From: Acidimicrobiaceae bacterium
GTDB lineage: Bacteria > Actinomycetota > Acidimicrobiia > Acidimicrobiales > Palsa-688
Length of the DNA: 16,011 nucleotides
Direction of reading: 5' to 3'
NCBI GenBank assembly: GCA_030838025.1
Contig: JAUTXM010000024.1
Coordinates: forward strand, 1-16,011
Part shown: piece by piece, positions 1-6,438 of the stretch
Numbering within the stretch: position 1 is the first letter of the stretch
Layout: every line of letters begins with the position of its first letter
Program-made: the position numbers and the translations under genes
Notes under the pieces: generated by a model
Seen by the model: the letters and a program-made list of their open reading frames with translations, nothing else
What the model was told of the DNA's origin: nothing
Database searches by the model: none

Positions 1-920
1 ACCGCCACACCGCACGCCATGGCTTCCACGTTGACCAGCCCGAACGGTTCATACCGTGACGGGCAGACGAACACCGACGCGTGGCTGAGCACCTGGACCG
101 CTTCCAGGCGCGACAGCGGATCGTCGATCCACACGACCCCGCGGCGGCGCTGGCGTAGCGCCGCGACCGCCTCGGCAACCGCCGCCTGTATCGCGGGCGT
201 GTCCGGCGAGGCGGCGCACAGCACCAGCTGCGCCGAGGGATCGAACCACTCCGCGGCCTCGAGCAGTTCGAGGATGCCCTTCTGCGCCGTGATCCGGCCC
301 AGGAACACCACCGACGGCTGGTCCGGATCGATCCCATGTCGGATGAGGGCGTCGGTTCGGGGGTCGGGGTGGTAGTCGTTCGGGTCTACGCCGTTGTGGA
401 TAACAACCACCCGGTCCGGGTCAACCGCCGGATAGGTCTGCAATACGTCGGTCCGCATGCCCGCCGAGACTGCGATCACGGCGTCCGCGGCGGTGATCGC
501 CGTTCGCTCGCAGAACAACGAGACGCCGTACCCCGGCCCGAGCTGATCGAGCTTCCACGGTCGCAGCGGTTCGAGACTGTGCGTCGTCATCACGTGCGGG
601 ATGTCGTGCATCTCCTTGGCCAGGTGACCGCCCAGGTTGGTGTACCAGGTGTGGCTGTGAACCAGGTCGGCGCCCGCCACGCCCTGGGCCATCAGCAGGT
701 CCACCGAGACCGGCTGCAAGGCGCTGCCACCCGGGCCGTGGCGCAGTGCGTCCCATGGGGTGTAGGTCGCGGCGACGAGAGGCGACTCGCGAGGTGCACC
801 GAAGGCGTGGACTTCAACCTCGATCAGCGGCGCCAGGTTGGTCGCCAGGTTCTCGATGTGCACGCCCGCCCCGCCGTACACCTCCGGAGGGAACTCCCGG
901 GTGAGGAGGGCGACCTTCAC
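1..920 (-). CDS. glgA: Actinobacterial GlgA/GlgM-type glycosyltransferase (GT4), partial at left edge
   Basis: About 306 N-terminal residues of a GT-B glycosyltransferase are visible; the C-terminus lies beyond base 1 (the family is roughly 390 residues). The N-terminus reads VKVALLTREFPPEVYGGAGV, the glucan-binding start of the corynebacterial/mycobacterial GlgA family. Further in are SHTWYTNLGGH, THSLEPLRPWK and an ADP-glucose-site stretch VFLGRITAQKG. Just before the edge comes the EX7E region, YEPFGLVNVEAMACG. The enzyme takes ADP-glucose, made by the glgC product encoded just upstream on the same strand. In mycobacteria this family was shown to form maltose-1-phosphate (GlgM) rather than only to extend glycogen, so the exact product is uncertain here. 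The GTG at 918-920 is chosen because it matches the family N-terminus. The frame stays open upstream through an arginine-rich stretch with other start codons, including ATG at 954-956. No clear ribosome-binding site is seen. Confidence 0.9.
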   Translation of the reverse strand, partial: MKVALLTREFPPEVYGGAGVHIENLATNLAPLIEVEVHAFGAPRESPLVAATYTPWDALRHGPGGSALQPVSVDLLMAQGVAGADLVHSHTWYTNLGGHLAKEMHDIPHVMTTHSLEPLRPWKLDQLGPGYGVSLFCERTAITAADAVIAVSAGMRTDVLQTYPAVDPDRVVVIHNGVDPNDYHPDPRTDALIRHGIDPDQPSVVFLGRITAQKGILELLEAAEWFDPSAQLVLCAASPDTPAIQAAVAEAVAALRQRRRGVVWIDDPLSRLEAVQVLSHASVFVCPSRYEPFGLVNVEAMACGVA

Positions 921-1026
921 CACCCGAAGCCGCAGCAGCCGTCGAAGCCGCACCATCCAAACCCGCAGCAGCCGCCGGACCCGCCCGACCCGCACAAGCC
1001 TGACCCGCACAGGCCCGACCCGCGAC
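921..1026. repeat. Repeat-rich spacer between glgC and glgA
   Basis: The 106 bp between the glgC stop and the chosen glgA start are low complexity. The word GACCCGCAC (plus strand) starts at 987 and 1002, with a degenerate copy at 1017, giving a 15-bp period. A related GACCCGCCC is at 978. The 12-mer CCGCAGCAGCCG occurs at 930-941 and 963-974. On the transcribed (minus) strand the segment is G-rich and has no stop codon in the glgA frame. It could be an untranslated leader or a rapidly changing N-terminal extension. I see no convincing promoter in it. Confidence 0.7.
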
Positions 1027-2316
1027 TCAGCATTGCGGGATGGCCTGGCCCTTACCGACGACGACGATCCCGTTGTCGGAGAGGGTGAAACAACGGCGGT
1101 CGTACTCCGGGTTCACCCCGATCCGCGCTCCCGGTGGGATCTGGACGTTCTTGTCGATGATGGCATTGCGCACGATCGCCCCGGGGCCGACCCGGACGTC
1201 ATGCATCAGTACCGCCCCCTCGACCTGGGCGTGGCTCTCGATGACCACCCCGGGCGAGAGGATCGACCGGCGCACCGTTCCCCCCGAGACGATCACCCCG
1301 GCTGACACCATGGAGTTGAGCGCCTGCCCCGTCCCCTCCGACCCTTCGAACACGAACTTGGCCGGCGGCAACGGCGGCCCCGACGTGAAGATGGGCCACC
1401 GCTGGTTGTACAGGTTGAAGATCGGATGCACCGACACCAGATCCATGTGGGCCTCGTAATAGGCGTCGAGGGTTCCGACGTCGCGCCAGTACGCCCGGTC
1501 CCGTTCCGTCGCTCCCGGCACCTTGTTGGCTTCGAAGTCGTAGACATGGGCGTCGGCCGCCGCCACGAACGCCGGGATGATGTCGCCGCCGACGTCATTC
1601 TTGGAGCCTTCATTCTTGGAGTCGGCCGTGACCGCATCGACCAGGGCATCGGTCGTGAAGATGTAGTTGCCCATGGAAGCGAAAACCCGGTTGGGGTCGT
1701 CGGGCAGTCCTACGGCGTCGGTCGGTTTCTCCCGGAACGCTCGAATGCGGGTGTCGGTTCCTCCGGCATAGTCAGCTGAACCGGTGCTCGACCCGTTCGA
1801 ATCACTCGACGCCCGACCGGCCTCGATCACTCCGAAGCTGCTGGCTTGCGCCAGCGGCACCCGCACGCCGGCGACCGTCACGCCCGCACCGGTGGCGATG
1901 TGCTGATCCAGCATCTGACGGGGATCCATGCGGTAGATGTGGTCGGCGCCGAAGACACAGATGTAGTCGGGTCGTTCGTCGCCGATGAGATTGAGGTTCT
2001 GGTAGATCGCGTCCGCCGACCCTGAAAACCACCGCGGCCCTTCGCGCATCTGCGCCGGCACCGGAGTCACGTAGTCCCCCATGAGGGTCGACAACCGCCA
2101 GGTGCGCGAGATGTGGAGGTCCAGGCTGTGGCTCTTGTACTGGGTGAGCACCACGATTCTCAGGTACCCGGCGTTGGCCAGGTTCGAGAGCACGAAGTCG
2201 ATGAGGCGGTAGTGGCCGCCGAAGGGCACGGCCGGCTTGGCACGGTCCGCCGTCAGAGGTGCGAGCCGCTTCCCTTCACCCCCCGCCAGCACCATCGAAA
2301 GGACACGGGTCGTCAC
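1027..2316 (-). CDS. glgC: Glucose-1-phosphate adenylyltransferase (ADP-glucose pyrophosphorylase)
   Basis: This 429-residue protein makes ADP-glucose from glucose-1-phosphate and ATP, the committed step of bacterial alpha-glucan synthesis. The nucleotidyltransferase domain opens with MVLAGGEGKRLAPLTADRAK (about residues 8-27), followed by GSADAIYQNLNLI, FGADHIYRMD (122-131) and REKP. Toward the C-terminus are RDRAYWRDVGTLDAYYEAHMD (about 272-292) and a left-handed beta-helix region rich in V/I hexads. It closely resembles mycobacterial GlgC apart from two insertions: a Ser/Asp/Gly-rich stretch at about 166-188 and SKNEGSKND at 233-241. GTG codons at 2314-2316 and 2317-2319 are both possible starts, chosen by alignment to the family N-terminus. 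The frame stays open upstream into guaA. The gene sits 58 bp after guaA and 106 bp before glgA on the same strand, so co-transcription is plausible. Confidence 0.94.
   Translation of the reverse strand: MTTRVLSMVLAGGEGKRLAPLTADRAKPAVPFGGHYRLIDFVLSNLANAGYLRIVVLTQYKSHSLDLHISRTWRLSTLMGDYVTPVPAQMREGPRWFSGSADAIYQNLNLIGDERPDYICVFGADHIYRMDPRQMLDQHIATGAGVTVAGVRVPLAQASSFGVIEAGRASSDSNGSSTGSADYAGGTDTRIRAFREKPTDAVGLPDDPNRVFASMGNYIFTTDALVDAVTADSKNEGSKNDVGGDIIPAFVAAADAHVYDFEANKVPGATERDRAYWRDVGTLDAYYEAHMDLVSVHPIFNLYNQRWPIFTSGPPLPPAKFVFEGSEGTGQALNSMVSAGVIVSGGTVRRSILSPGVVIESHAQVEGAVLMHDVRVGPGAIVRNAIIDKNVQIPPGARIGVNPEYDRRCFTLSDNGIVVVGKGQAIPQC
1595..1624. repeat. 15-bp tandem duplication inside glgC
   Basis: Two adjacent 15-bp units (1595-1609 and 1610-1624) share the 12-mer TCATTCTTGGAG. 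In the glgC frame they encode the repeated SKNEG/SKNDV segment, just before the conserved GGDIIP. The local sequence is poorer in GC than its surroundings. The duplication keeps the frame and adds five residues. Confidence 0.85.
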
Positions 2317-2374
2317 CACCGCACCCGCGTCCGAAGCACGGGATGAACGGTACCTGTCTCCGTCAAAGAACGCC

Positions 2375-3967
2375 CTAGTCCCACTCGATCGTGGCCGGCG
2401 GCTTGCTCGTGATGTCCAGCACGACCCGGTTGACCTGCTCGACCTCGTTGGTGATGCGTGACGAAATCCGGGCCAGCACGTCATAGGGCAACCGCGACCA
2501 GTCGGCCGTCATGGCGTCCTCACTGGACACGGGCCGCAACACCACCGGATGCCCGTAGGTCCGCTCGTCACCCTGGACGCCGACCGAGCGGACGTCGGCC
2601 AGGAGCACGACCGGGCATTGCCACACGCTGCGGTCCAGTCCCGCCGCCGTCAGCTCCGAGCGGGCGATGGCGTCGGCCTGGCGCAACACCTCGAGGCGTT
2701 CGCCCGTGACCTCGCCCATGATCCGGATGGCCAGCCCGGGGCCGGGAAACGGCTGGCGCCACACGATCGGCTCGGGTAACCCCAACTCGGCGCCGAGCGC
2801 CCGGACCTCGTCCTTGAACAACGCCCGCAATGGCTCGATCAACCGGAACTTCAGATCCGACGGCAACCCGCCCACGTTGTGGTGGCTCTTGATGTTGGCC
2901 GTGCCCGTCCCGCCGCCCGACTCGACCACGTCGGGGTACAGCGTCCCCTGGACCAGGAACTCGATGTCGCCTCCACCGCCCCCCTCCGACGACTCCAGCA
3001 CCTCCCGAGCCGCCTGCTCGAACACCCGGATGAACTCACGTCCCACGATCTTGCGTTTCTGCTCCGGGTCGACGACGCCCGCCAGCGCGTCCAGGAACCG
3101 CTCCGACGCGTCCGCCACCTTGAGCTTGATCCCCGTCGCCTGCACGTAGTCTCGGACGACCTGCTCCCGCTCGCCCTGGCGCAACAGGCCGTGGTCCACG
3201 AACACGCACGTCAGCTGATCCCCGACCGCCCGGTGCACCAGCGCCGCCGCCACCGCCGAGTCGACGCCCCCCGACAGTCCGCACAGCACCCGGCTCGGCC
3301 CCACCTGGTCGCTGATCGCCTTGATGCTGCGGTCGATGATGCTCGCCGTCGTCCACCGGGGCTCGATCCCCGCCCCCTCCCGCAGGAAACGCTCCAGCGT
3401 GGCCTGGCCGTACGCCGTGTGCATGACTTCCGGGTGCCATTGCAGCCCGTACAGCCGCGCCGCCGGATTCTCGAACGCCGCCACCACCGCACCAGGCGTC
3501 GAAGCCGTGACCCGGAAACCACCGGGCGCCTGCACCACCGAGTCCCGGTGCGACATCCACACGGGCTGCGCGGCCGGCTGGTCGCCGAAGAGCGAGCTGC
3601 CCGCCTCGAGCCGGGCGTCGGTCCGCCCGAACTCGGCGACATCGGTGCGCGAAACCACCCCGCCCAACCCCGCCGCCATCAGCTGGAACCCGTAACAGAT
3701 CCCGAGCACCGGCACCCCTGCCCTGAACACCGCCGGGTCGATCGTCGGGGCATTGGCGGCGTACACGCTGGCCGGCCCCCCCGACAAGATGATCGCCGCC
3801 GGCCGCCGCGCCAGCAGCTCCGACGCCGCCAGCGTGTGGGGCACGATCTCGCTGTAGACGTGCGCCTCCCGCACTCGCCGGGCGATCAGCTGGGCGTACT
3901 GCGCCCCGAAATCGACGACCAGGACCGGCGACGAGTCGAGGGGATCATCGCCGAGGTCCAGGCTCAT
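2375..3967 (-). CDS. guaA: GMP synthase (glutamine-hydrolysing)
   Basis: A complete 530-residue enzyme that aminates XMP to GMP using glutamine and ATP in the cytosol. Residues 15-205 form the class I glutamine amidotransferase: VLVVDFGAQYAQLIARR, oxyanion region SGGPASV, nucleophile C91 in GICYGFQ, and H178/E180 in GLQWHPE. The ATP pyrophosphatase domain follows with the P-loop SGGVDS at 232-237. KSHHNVGGLP and FPGPGLAIRI lie further on. The dimerisation domain ends with SKPPATIEWD, where the usual last residue is Glu. A Gly-rich insert (SSEGGGGGD) sits in the ATPase domain. ATG at 3965-3967 fits the family and has no Shine-Dalgarno sequence before it. The next gene upstream on this strand ends 239 bp away, so guaA likely begins its own transcript, which may continue into glgC and glgA. 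Confidence 0.97.
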   Translation of the reverse strand: MSLDLGDDPLDSSPVLVVDFGAQYAQLIARRVREAHVYSEIVPHTLAASELLARRPAAIILSGGPASVYAANAPTIDPAVFRAGVPVLGICYGFQLMAAGLGGVVSRTDVAEFGRTDARLEAGSSLFGDQPAAQPVWMSHRDSVVQAPGGFRVTASTPGAVVAAFENPAARLYGLQWHPEVMHTAYGQATLERFLREGAGIEPRWTTASIIDRSIKAISDQVGPSRVLCGLSGGVDSAVAAALVHRAVGDQLTCVFVDHGLLRQGEREQVVRDYVQATGIKLKVADASERFLDALAGVVDPEQKRKIVGREFIRVFEQAAREVLESSEGGGGGDIEFLVQGTLYPDVVESGGGTGTANIKSHHNVGGLPSDLKFRLIEPLRALFKDEVRALGAELGLPEPIVWRQPFPGPGLAIRIMGEVTGERLEVLRQADAIARSELTAAGLDRSVWQCPVVLLADVRSVGVQGDERTYGHPVVLRPVSSEDAMTADWSRLPYDVLARISSRITNEVEQVNRVVLDITSKPPATIEWD

Positions 3968-3983
3968 GGTTCAGGTTATCTAA
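3968..3983 (-). promoter_or_regulatory. Possible -10 element and leaderless start of guaA
   Basis: On the minus strand the bases before the guaA ATG include TTAGATAAC, whose TAGATA lies nine bases from the start codon. No purine-rich ribosome-binding site is present. This would suit a leaderless transcript, common in actinobacteria, but TAGATA is only a partial match to TANNNT and no clear -35 is seen. Confidence 0.25.
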
Positions 3984-4027
3984 GGCCAGAGGGGGGAAAA
4001 GGTGACCTTCGTCGCGGTTTGCCCCCG

Positions 4028-4171
4028 GCGCTCAGGTGCGCCCGCGGCCCGTCGACCTGTCGCCGGGTCCGACCCGGCCGGGGAATCCGACCCACGCCGC
4101 CCGCTCTGGGGACACCTGAGCGCTTTGGGCGCACTTATCGTCGCTGGACAGCAATAACCGGGCCCAAAGCG
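4028..4171. repeat. Overlapping inverted repeats upstream of guaA
   Basis: Three perfect inverted repeats occupy the 239-bp gap between guaA and the next gene. An 11-bp pair is GCGCTCAGGTG (4028-4038) with CACCTGAGCGC (4113-4123). A 10-bp pair is CGCTTTGGGC (4121-4130) with GCCCAAAGCG (4162-4171). A 7-bp stem with a three-base loop lies at 4062-4068/4072-4078, inside the first pair. The first two share bases 4121-4123, so their full stems exclude each other. In RNA read from the minus strand they would lie in the guaA leader or in the 3' end of the upstream operon. No U-tract follows, so a classical intrinsic terminator is not supported. The rest of the gap shows nothing recognisable. Confidence 0.55.
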
Positions 4172-4206
4172 ATACATACCACCCAGAATGGGGCGCGTCC
4201 TGCCGG

Positions 4207-5082
4207 TCAGGGATTGGCGGCCGCGTAGTTTCGGGCGGCCGGCGACCGAGCCAGATAGGCCAGCGCCTCCTCGGTCGATGCCTCCTGCGACGGGTGGTGG
4301 CTCGGCCGGAGATACCTGGGGACGCTGCTCGTCAGGTAACCCGGCGTCGGGAGGCGGTGGGTGCGGCGGCTCACCTTGACGAAGCGCCACACGCTCGGAT
4401 GGTCCCGTGGTCCCGCCTCGGGGTCGTGGTCGACGAGGTAGTGGGTCCCGAGAATCCACAGGCCCAGGATCACCGGCAGCACGCCGGCCATGGCCACCAC
4501 CCGCCGGAGGTAACCGCCCCCCAGTCGCTGATACAGGTCGAAGGCGACCGCTCGGTGTTCCACCTCCTCGGCCCCGTGCCAGCGCAGCAGGTCGAGCATG
4601 GTGGGATCGGCACCGGCGTCGTCCAAGGCGCTCGACTCCGAGAGAGCCCAGTAGCCGAGCACGCAGGTGAAGTGCTCGATCGCGGCGACGATGGCCAACC
4701 GGGTCACGAGCCAGCGCCGGCGCAGCCACCTCGGGCCGCGGTCCTCGCCGAGCCCGTGGTCGCCCAGGAGGCGCTCGAACATCCAGTCGATCCGGGCGGT
4801 GTAGGCGCCGGTGTCGAGGCCCTGGCCGGCCAGGTGGTCGAGCACGAGGGAGTGGGCCCGGGCGTGCACCGCCTCCTGGCCGATGAAACCCTTGACGTCC
4901 TCTCGCAGCGGCCCCTCGGCGAGGAGGGGGAGCGCTTGGCGGAACACGTCGCAGAACCATCTCTCGCCCGCCGGCAGGAGCAGGTGCAACACGTTGATGA
5001 CATGGGTCGTGAAGGCGTCCTCGGGCACCCAGTGCATCGGCGTGGTGCCCCACTCGAAGCTGACCCGCCGGGCCCTGATCAT
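4207..5082 (-). CDS. Predicted metal-dependent hydrolase, ferritin-like helical protein (PF10118 type)
   Basis: A 291-residue mostly helical protein resembling the uncharacterised 'predicted metal-dependent hydrolase' family (PF10118/COG3687). The likely metal ligands are spaced as in a diiron four-helix bundle: E40 (AGERWF), E70xxH73 (GQEAVHARAH), E136-H137 (AIEHFT) and E173xxH176 (HGAEEVEH). A hydrophobic stretch near 198-213 (MAGVLPVILGLWILGT) may be a buried or membrane-associated helix. The reaction is unknown. The ATG at 5080-5082 overlaps the stop of the upstream alpha/beta hydrolase gene by four bases (ATGA), so the two are probably translated together. The family call rests on motif memory; the diiron reading is an inference. 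Confidence 0.8.
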   Translation of the reverse strand: MIRARRVSFEWGTTPMHWVPEDAFTTHVINVLHLLLPAGERWFCDVFRQALPLLAEGPLREDVKGFIGQEAVHARAHSLVLDHLAGQGLDTGAYTARIDWMFERLLGDHGLGEDRGPRWLRRRWLVTRLAIVAAIEHFTCVLGYWALSESSALDDAGADPTMLDLLRWHGAEEVEHRAVAFDLYQRLGGGYLRRVVAMAGVLPVILGLWILGTHYLVDHDPEAGPRDHPSVWRFVKVSRRTHRLPTPGYLTSSVPRYLRPSHHPSQEASTEEALAYLARSPAARNYAAANP

Positions 5083-5939
5083 GGGCCTACCCGGCTGCGG
5101 CGCAGTCGGTCGGACTCAGGGCCGCCGTCGAGGTGGTCGACCAGCTCGGCCACGTACTCGGCCACCAGTGCGGGGTGGGTTCGAGGCAGCCAGTGCCCGG
5201 CCTCCACCTCGGTGCGCCACAGCCGCTCGGTCCATCGTTCCAGCCCTTCGCTCATGGCCGGCGACACGTAGTGGTCCTTGGTCGCCACGATCACCTGGAC
5301 GGGCACGGTTGTGGCTCGCGGATCTGGGCTCGTGATGCGGTTGCGGAAATTTGCCCGGTACAGGCCAACTCCTTGGGCGCCGTCGACGGCGATGGTAGCG
5401 GCGGGATAGGAATCGGATGGAGCCACCTTTTCCACCTTCTGCAGGATCTGCGGCCACCGGCGCCCGAGCCCCGCTCGCCAGACGGCGCGCGCCCCCGGGA
5501 GGTGGAAGGCGACGATGTACCACGATCGCAGCTGCTGGGCCGCCAGTTGGCGGAGGTGGTGGGGGGTGGGGTGGCGCCAGCGCGCCGCCGCCCAGGCGGC
5601 CGCGTGGTCGAGGCCGGGGGCGTAGAGCGACGTGAACGAGGCGATGTGATCGCGAATGCCTTCGGTGCAGACGGCTTCCCAGCCCTGGATGGAACCCCAG
5701 TCGTGGCCCACGAGGTGGACGGGGCGGTCGGGGCTGGCGGCGGTCGCGACCGCCGCCAGGTCGTCGGCGAGGTGCGCCAGGCGGAATCCGTCGGTGTCGG
5801 GGGGCGGCGAGGAGTGGCCGGCGCCTCGGACGTCGTAGGTGACCACGTGGTAGCGCCGGGCGAGGATTTCGGCCACCGGCTCCCACACCGCCGACGTGTC
5901 GGGGTAGCCGTGGACCAGGAGGATCGTGCCCCGGGCCAC
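5079..5939 (-). CDS. Alpha/beta hydrolase, epoxide-hydrolase-like
   Basis: The product (286 residues from this start) is an alpha/beta-hydrolase-fold enzyme. HGYP at 10-13 matches the HGxP oxyanion motif of epoxide hydrolases. The nucleophile elbow GHDWGS puts an aspartate (D80) where esterases have serine, as in epoxide hydrolases and haloalkane dehalogenases. D222 (ATKDHYV) and H249 (EAGHWLP) complete the triad. The substrate is unknown. The start is a problem: GTG at 5937-5939 would remove the first beta strands, while the frame upstream encodes a family-like segment (LAREDNVTLAVTEWG). That segment is preceded by no ATG, GTG or TTG before an in-frame TAA at about 6040. A CTG at 5991-5993 is the only near-cognate candidate. 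The stop overlaps the start of the PF10118-type gene. A small glyoxalase-like gene is divergent upstream. Confidence 0.85.
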   Translation of the reverse strand: MARGTILLVHGYPDTSAVWEPVAEILARRYHVVTYDVRGAGHSSPPPDTDGFRLAHLADDLAAVATAASPDRPVHLVGHDWGSIQGWEAVCTEGIRDHIASFTSLYAPGLDHAAAWAAARWRHPTPHHLRQLAAQQLRSWYIVAFHLPGARAVWRAGLGRRWPQILQKVEKVAPSDSYPAATIAVDGAQGVGLYRANFRNRITSPDPRATTVPVQVIVATKDHYVSPAMSEGLERWTERLWRTEVEAGHWLPRTHPALVAEYVAELVDHLDGGPESDRLRRSRVGP

Positions 5940-6034
5940 CTCAGCCTGGCCCCACTCCGTGACCGCGAGTGTGACGTTGTCCTCGCGGGCCAGGACGTGT
6001 GTTGTCTTGGAGTGACGCGAGTTGTCGACCTGGC

Positions 6035-6041
6035 TACCTTA
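6035..6041. promoter_or_regulatory. Possible shared -10 element of two divergent genes
   Basis: TACCTTA reads TACCTT on the plus strand (6035-6040) and TAAGGT on the minus strand (6041-6036); both fit TANNNT. On the plus strand the GTG chosen for the glyoxalase-like gene begins seven bases after the hexamer, the layout of a leaderless transcript. On the minus strand it would serve the alpha/beta hydrolase. No -35 with good spacing is obvious, so this remains a motif-level suggestion. Confidence 0.3.
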
Positions 6042-6047
6042 TTGCTG

Positions 6048-6422
6048 GTGGCGAGCGTCTTGCGGGAGATCGTGATCGATTGCGCGGACCCGGGGCGAGT
6101 CGGTCGCTTCTGGGCCACGGTCCTCGATTGGCCGCTGGTCGAGGAGTCGGAGTCGGGGTTCTTCTGGCTGTCGTCGACCGGCGACCACACCGCCGCGCCG
6201 CCGGTGCTGGTGTTCGTGCCCGTTCCCGAGGCCAAGGCGGTCAAGAACCGGCTGCACATCGACCTCAATCCTTCAGGGTGCGACCAGGCCGAGGAGCTCG
6301 AACGGCTGCTGTCGCTCGGGGCCCGGCAGGTGGACGTGGGACAGGTTGACGTGCCGTGGGTGGTGCTGGCCGACCCCGAGGGCAACGAGTTCTGCCTCTT
6401 GGGGCGCCGGGTGGACCTCTAG
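6048..6422 (+). CDS. Glyoxalase-like (VOC superfamily) domain protein
   Basis: A 124-residue single-domain protein with the pattern of the Glyoxalase_6 group. VLREIVIDCADPGRVGRFWA at the N-terminus is followed by VLDWPL. The middle has KNRLHIDLNP with the typical conserved His, and the C-terminus has VVLADPEGNEFCLL, whose Glu is the usual second metal-side ligand. The substrate is not known; members of this group are mostly uncharacterised. GTG at 6048 gives the family-length N-terminus. GTG at 6012 and TTG at 6060 are alternatives, but the stretch before 6048 includes a rare TTA codon and does not look coding. The gene is divergent from the alpha/beta hydrolase and ends 16 bp from a convergent gene. 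Confidence 0.8.
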   Translation: MASVLREIVIDCADPGRVGRFWATVLDWPLVEESESGFFWLSSTGDHTAAPPVLVFVPVPEAKAVKNRLHIDLNPSGCDQAEELERLLSLGARQVDVGQVDVPWVVLADPEGNEFCLLGRRVDL

Positions 6423-6438
6423 TCGGATCGGGCCGTCG

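Noticed and set aside
336..1088. Plus-strand open frame ending in a Pro/Lys/His/Asp repeat protein
   Set aside because: It is antisense to glgA, and its PDPH-type repeats are just the spacer repeat read on the other strand. No start signal or family match supports it.
4121..4171. Intrinsic terminator for the PF10118-type gene
   Set aside because: The 10-bp stem has a 31-base loop and no following U-tract on the transcribed strand, so it is recorded as an inverted repeat only.
3980..4206. Coding continuation between the PF10118-type gene and guaA
   Set aside because: An open minus-strand frame crosses the gap but it is the shadow frame of the hydrolase and shows no conserved motif.
2879..4228. 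Long plus-strand open frame (449 codons) opposite guaA
   Set aside because: Its Arg/His/Pro-rich composition is typical of a GC-rich shadow frame, and guaA on the minus strand is certain.
5133..6047. Extension of the glyoxalase-like frame upstream across the alpha/beta hydrolase
   Set aside because: The frame is open but antisense to a real gene and has no domain; the VOC domain begins at about 6048.
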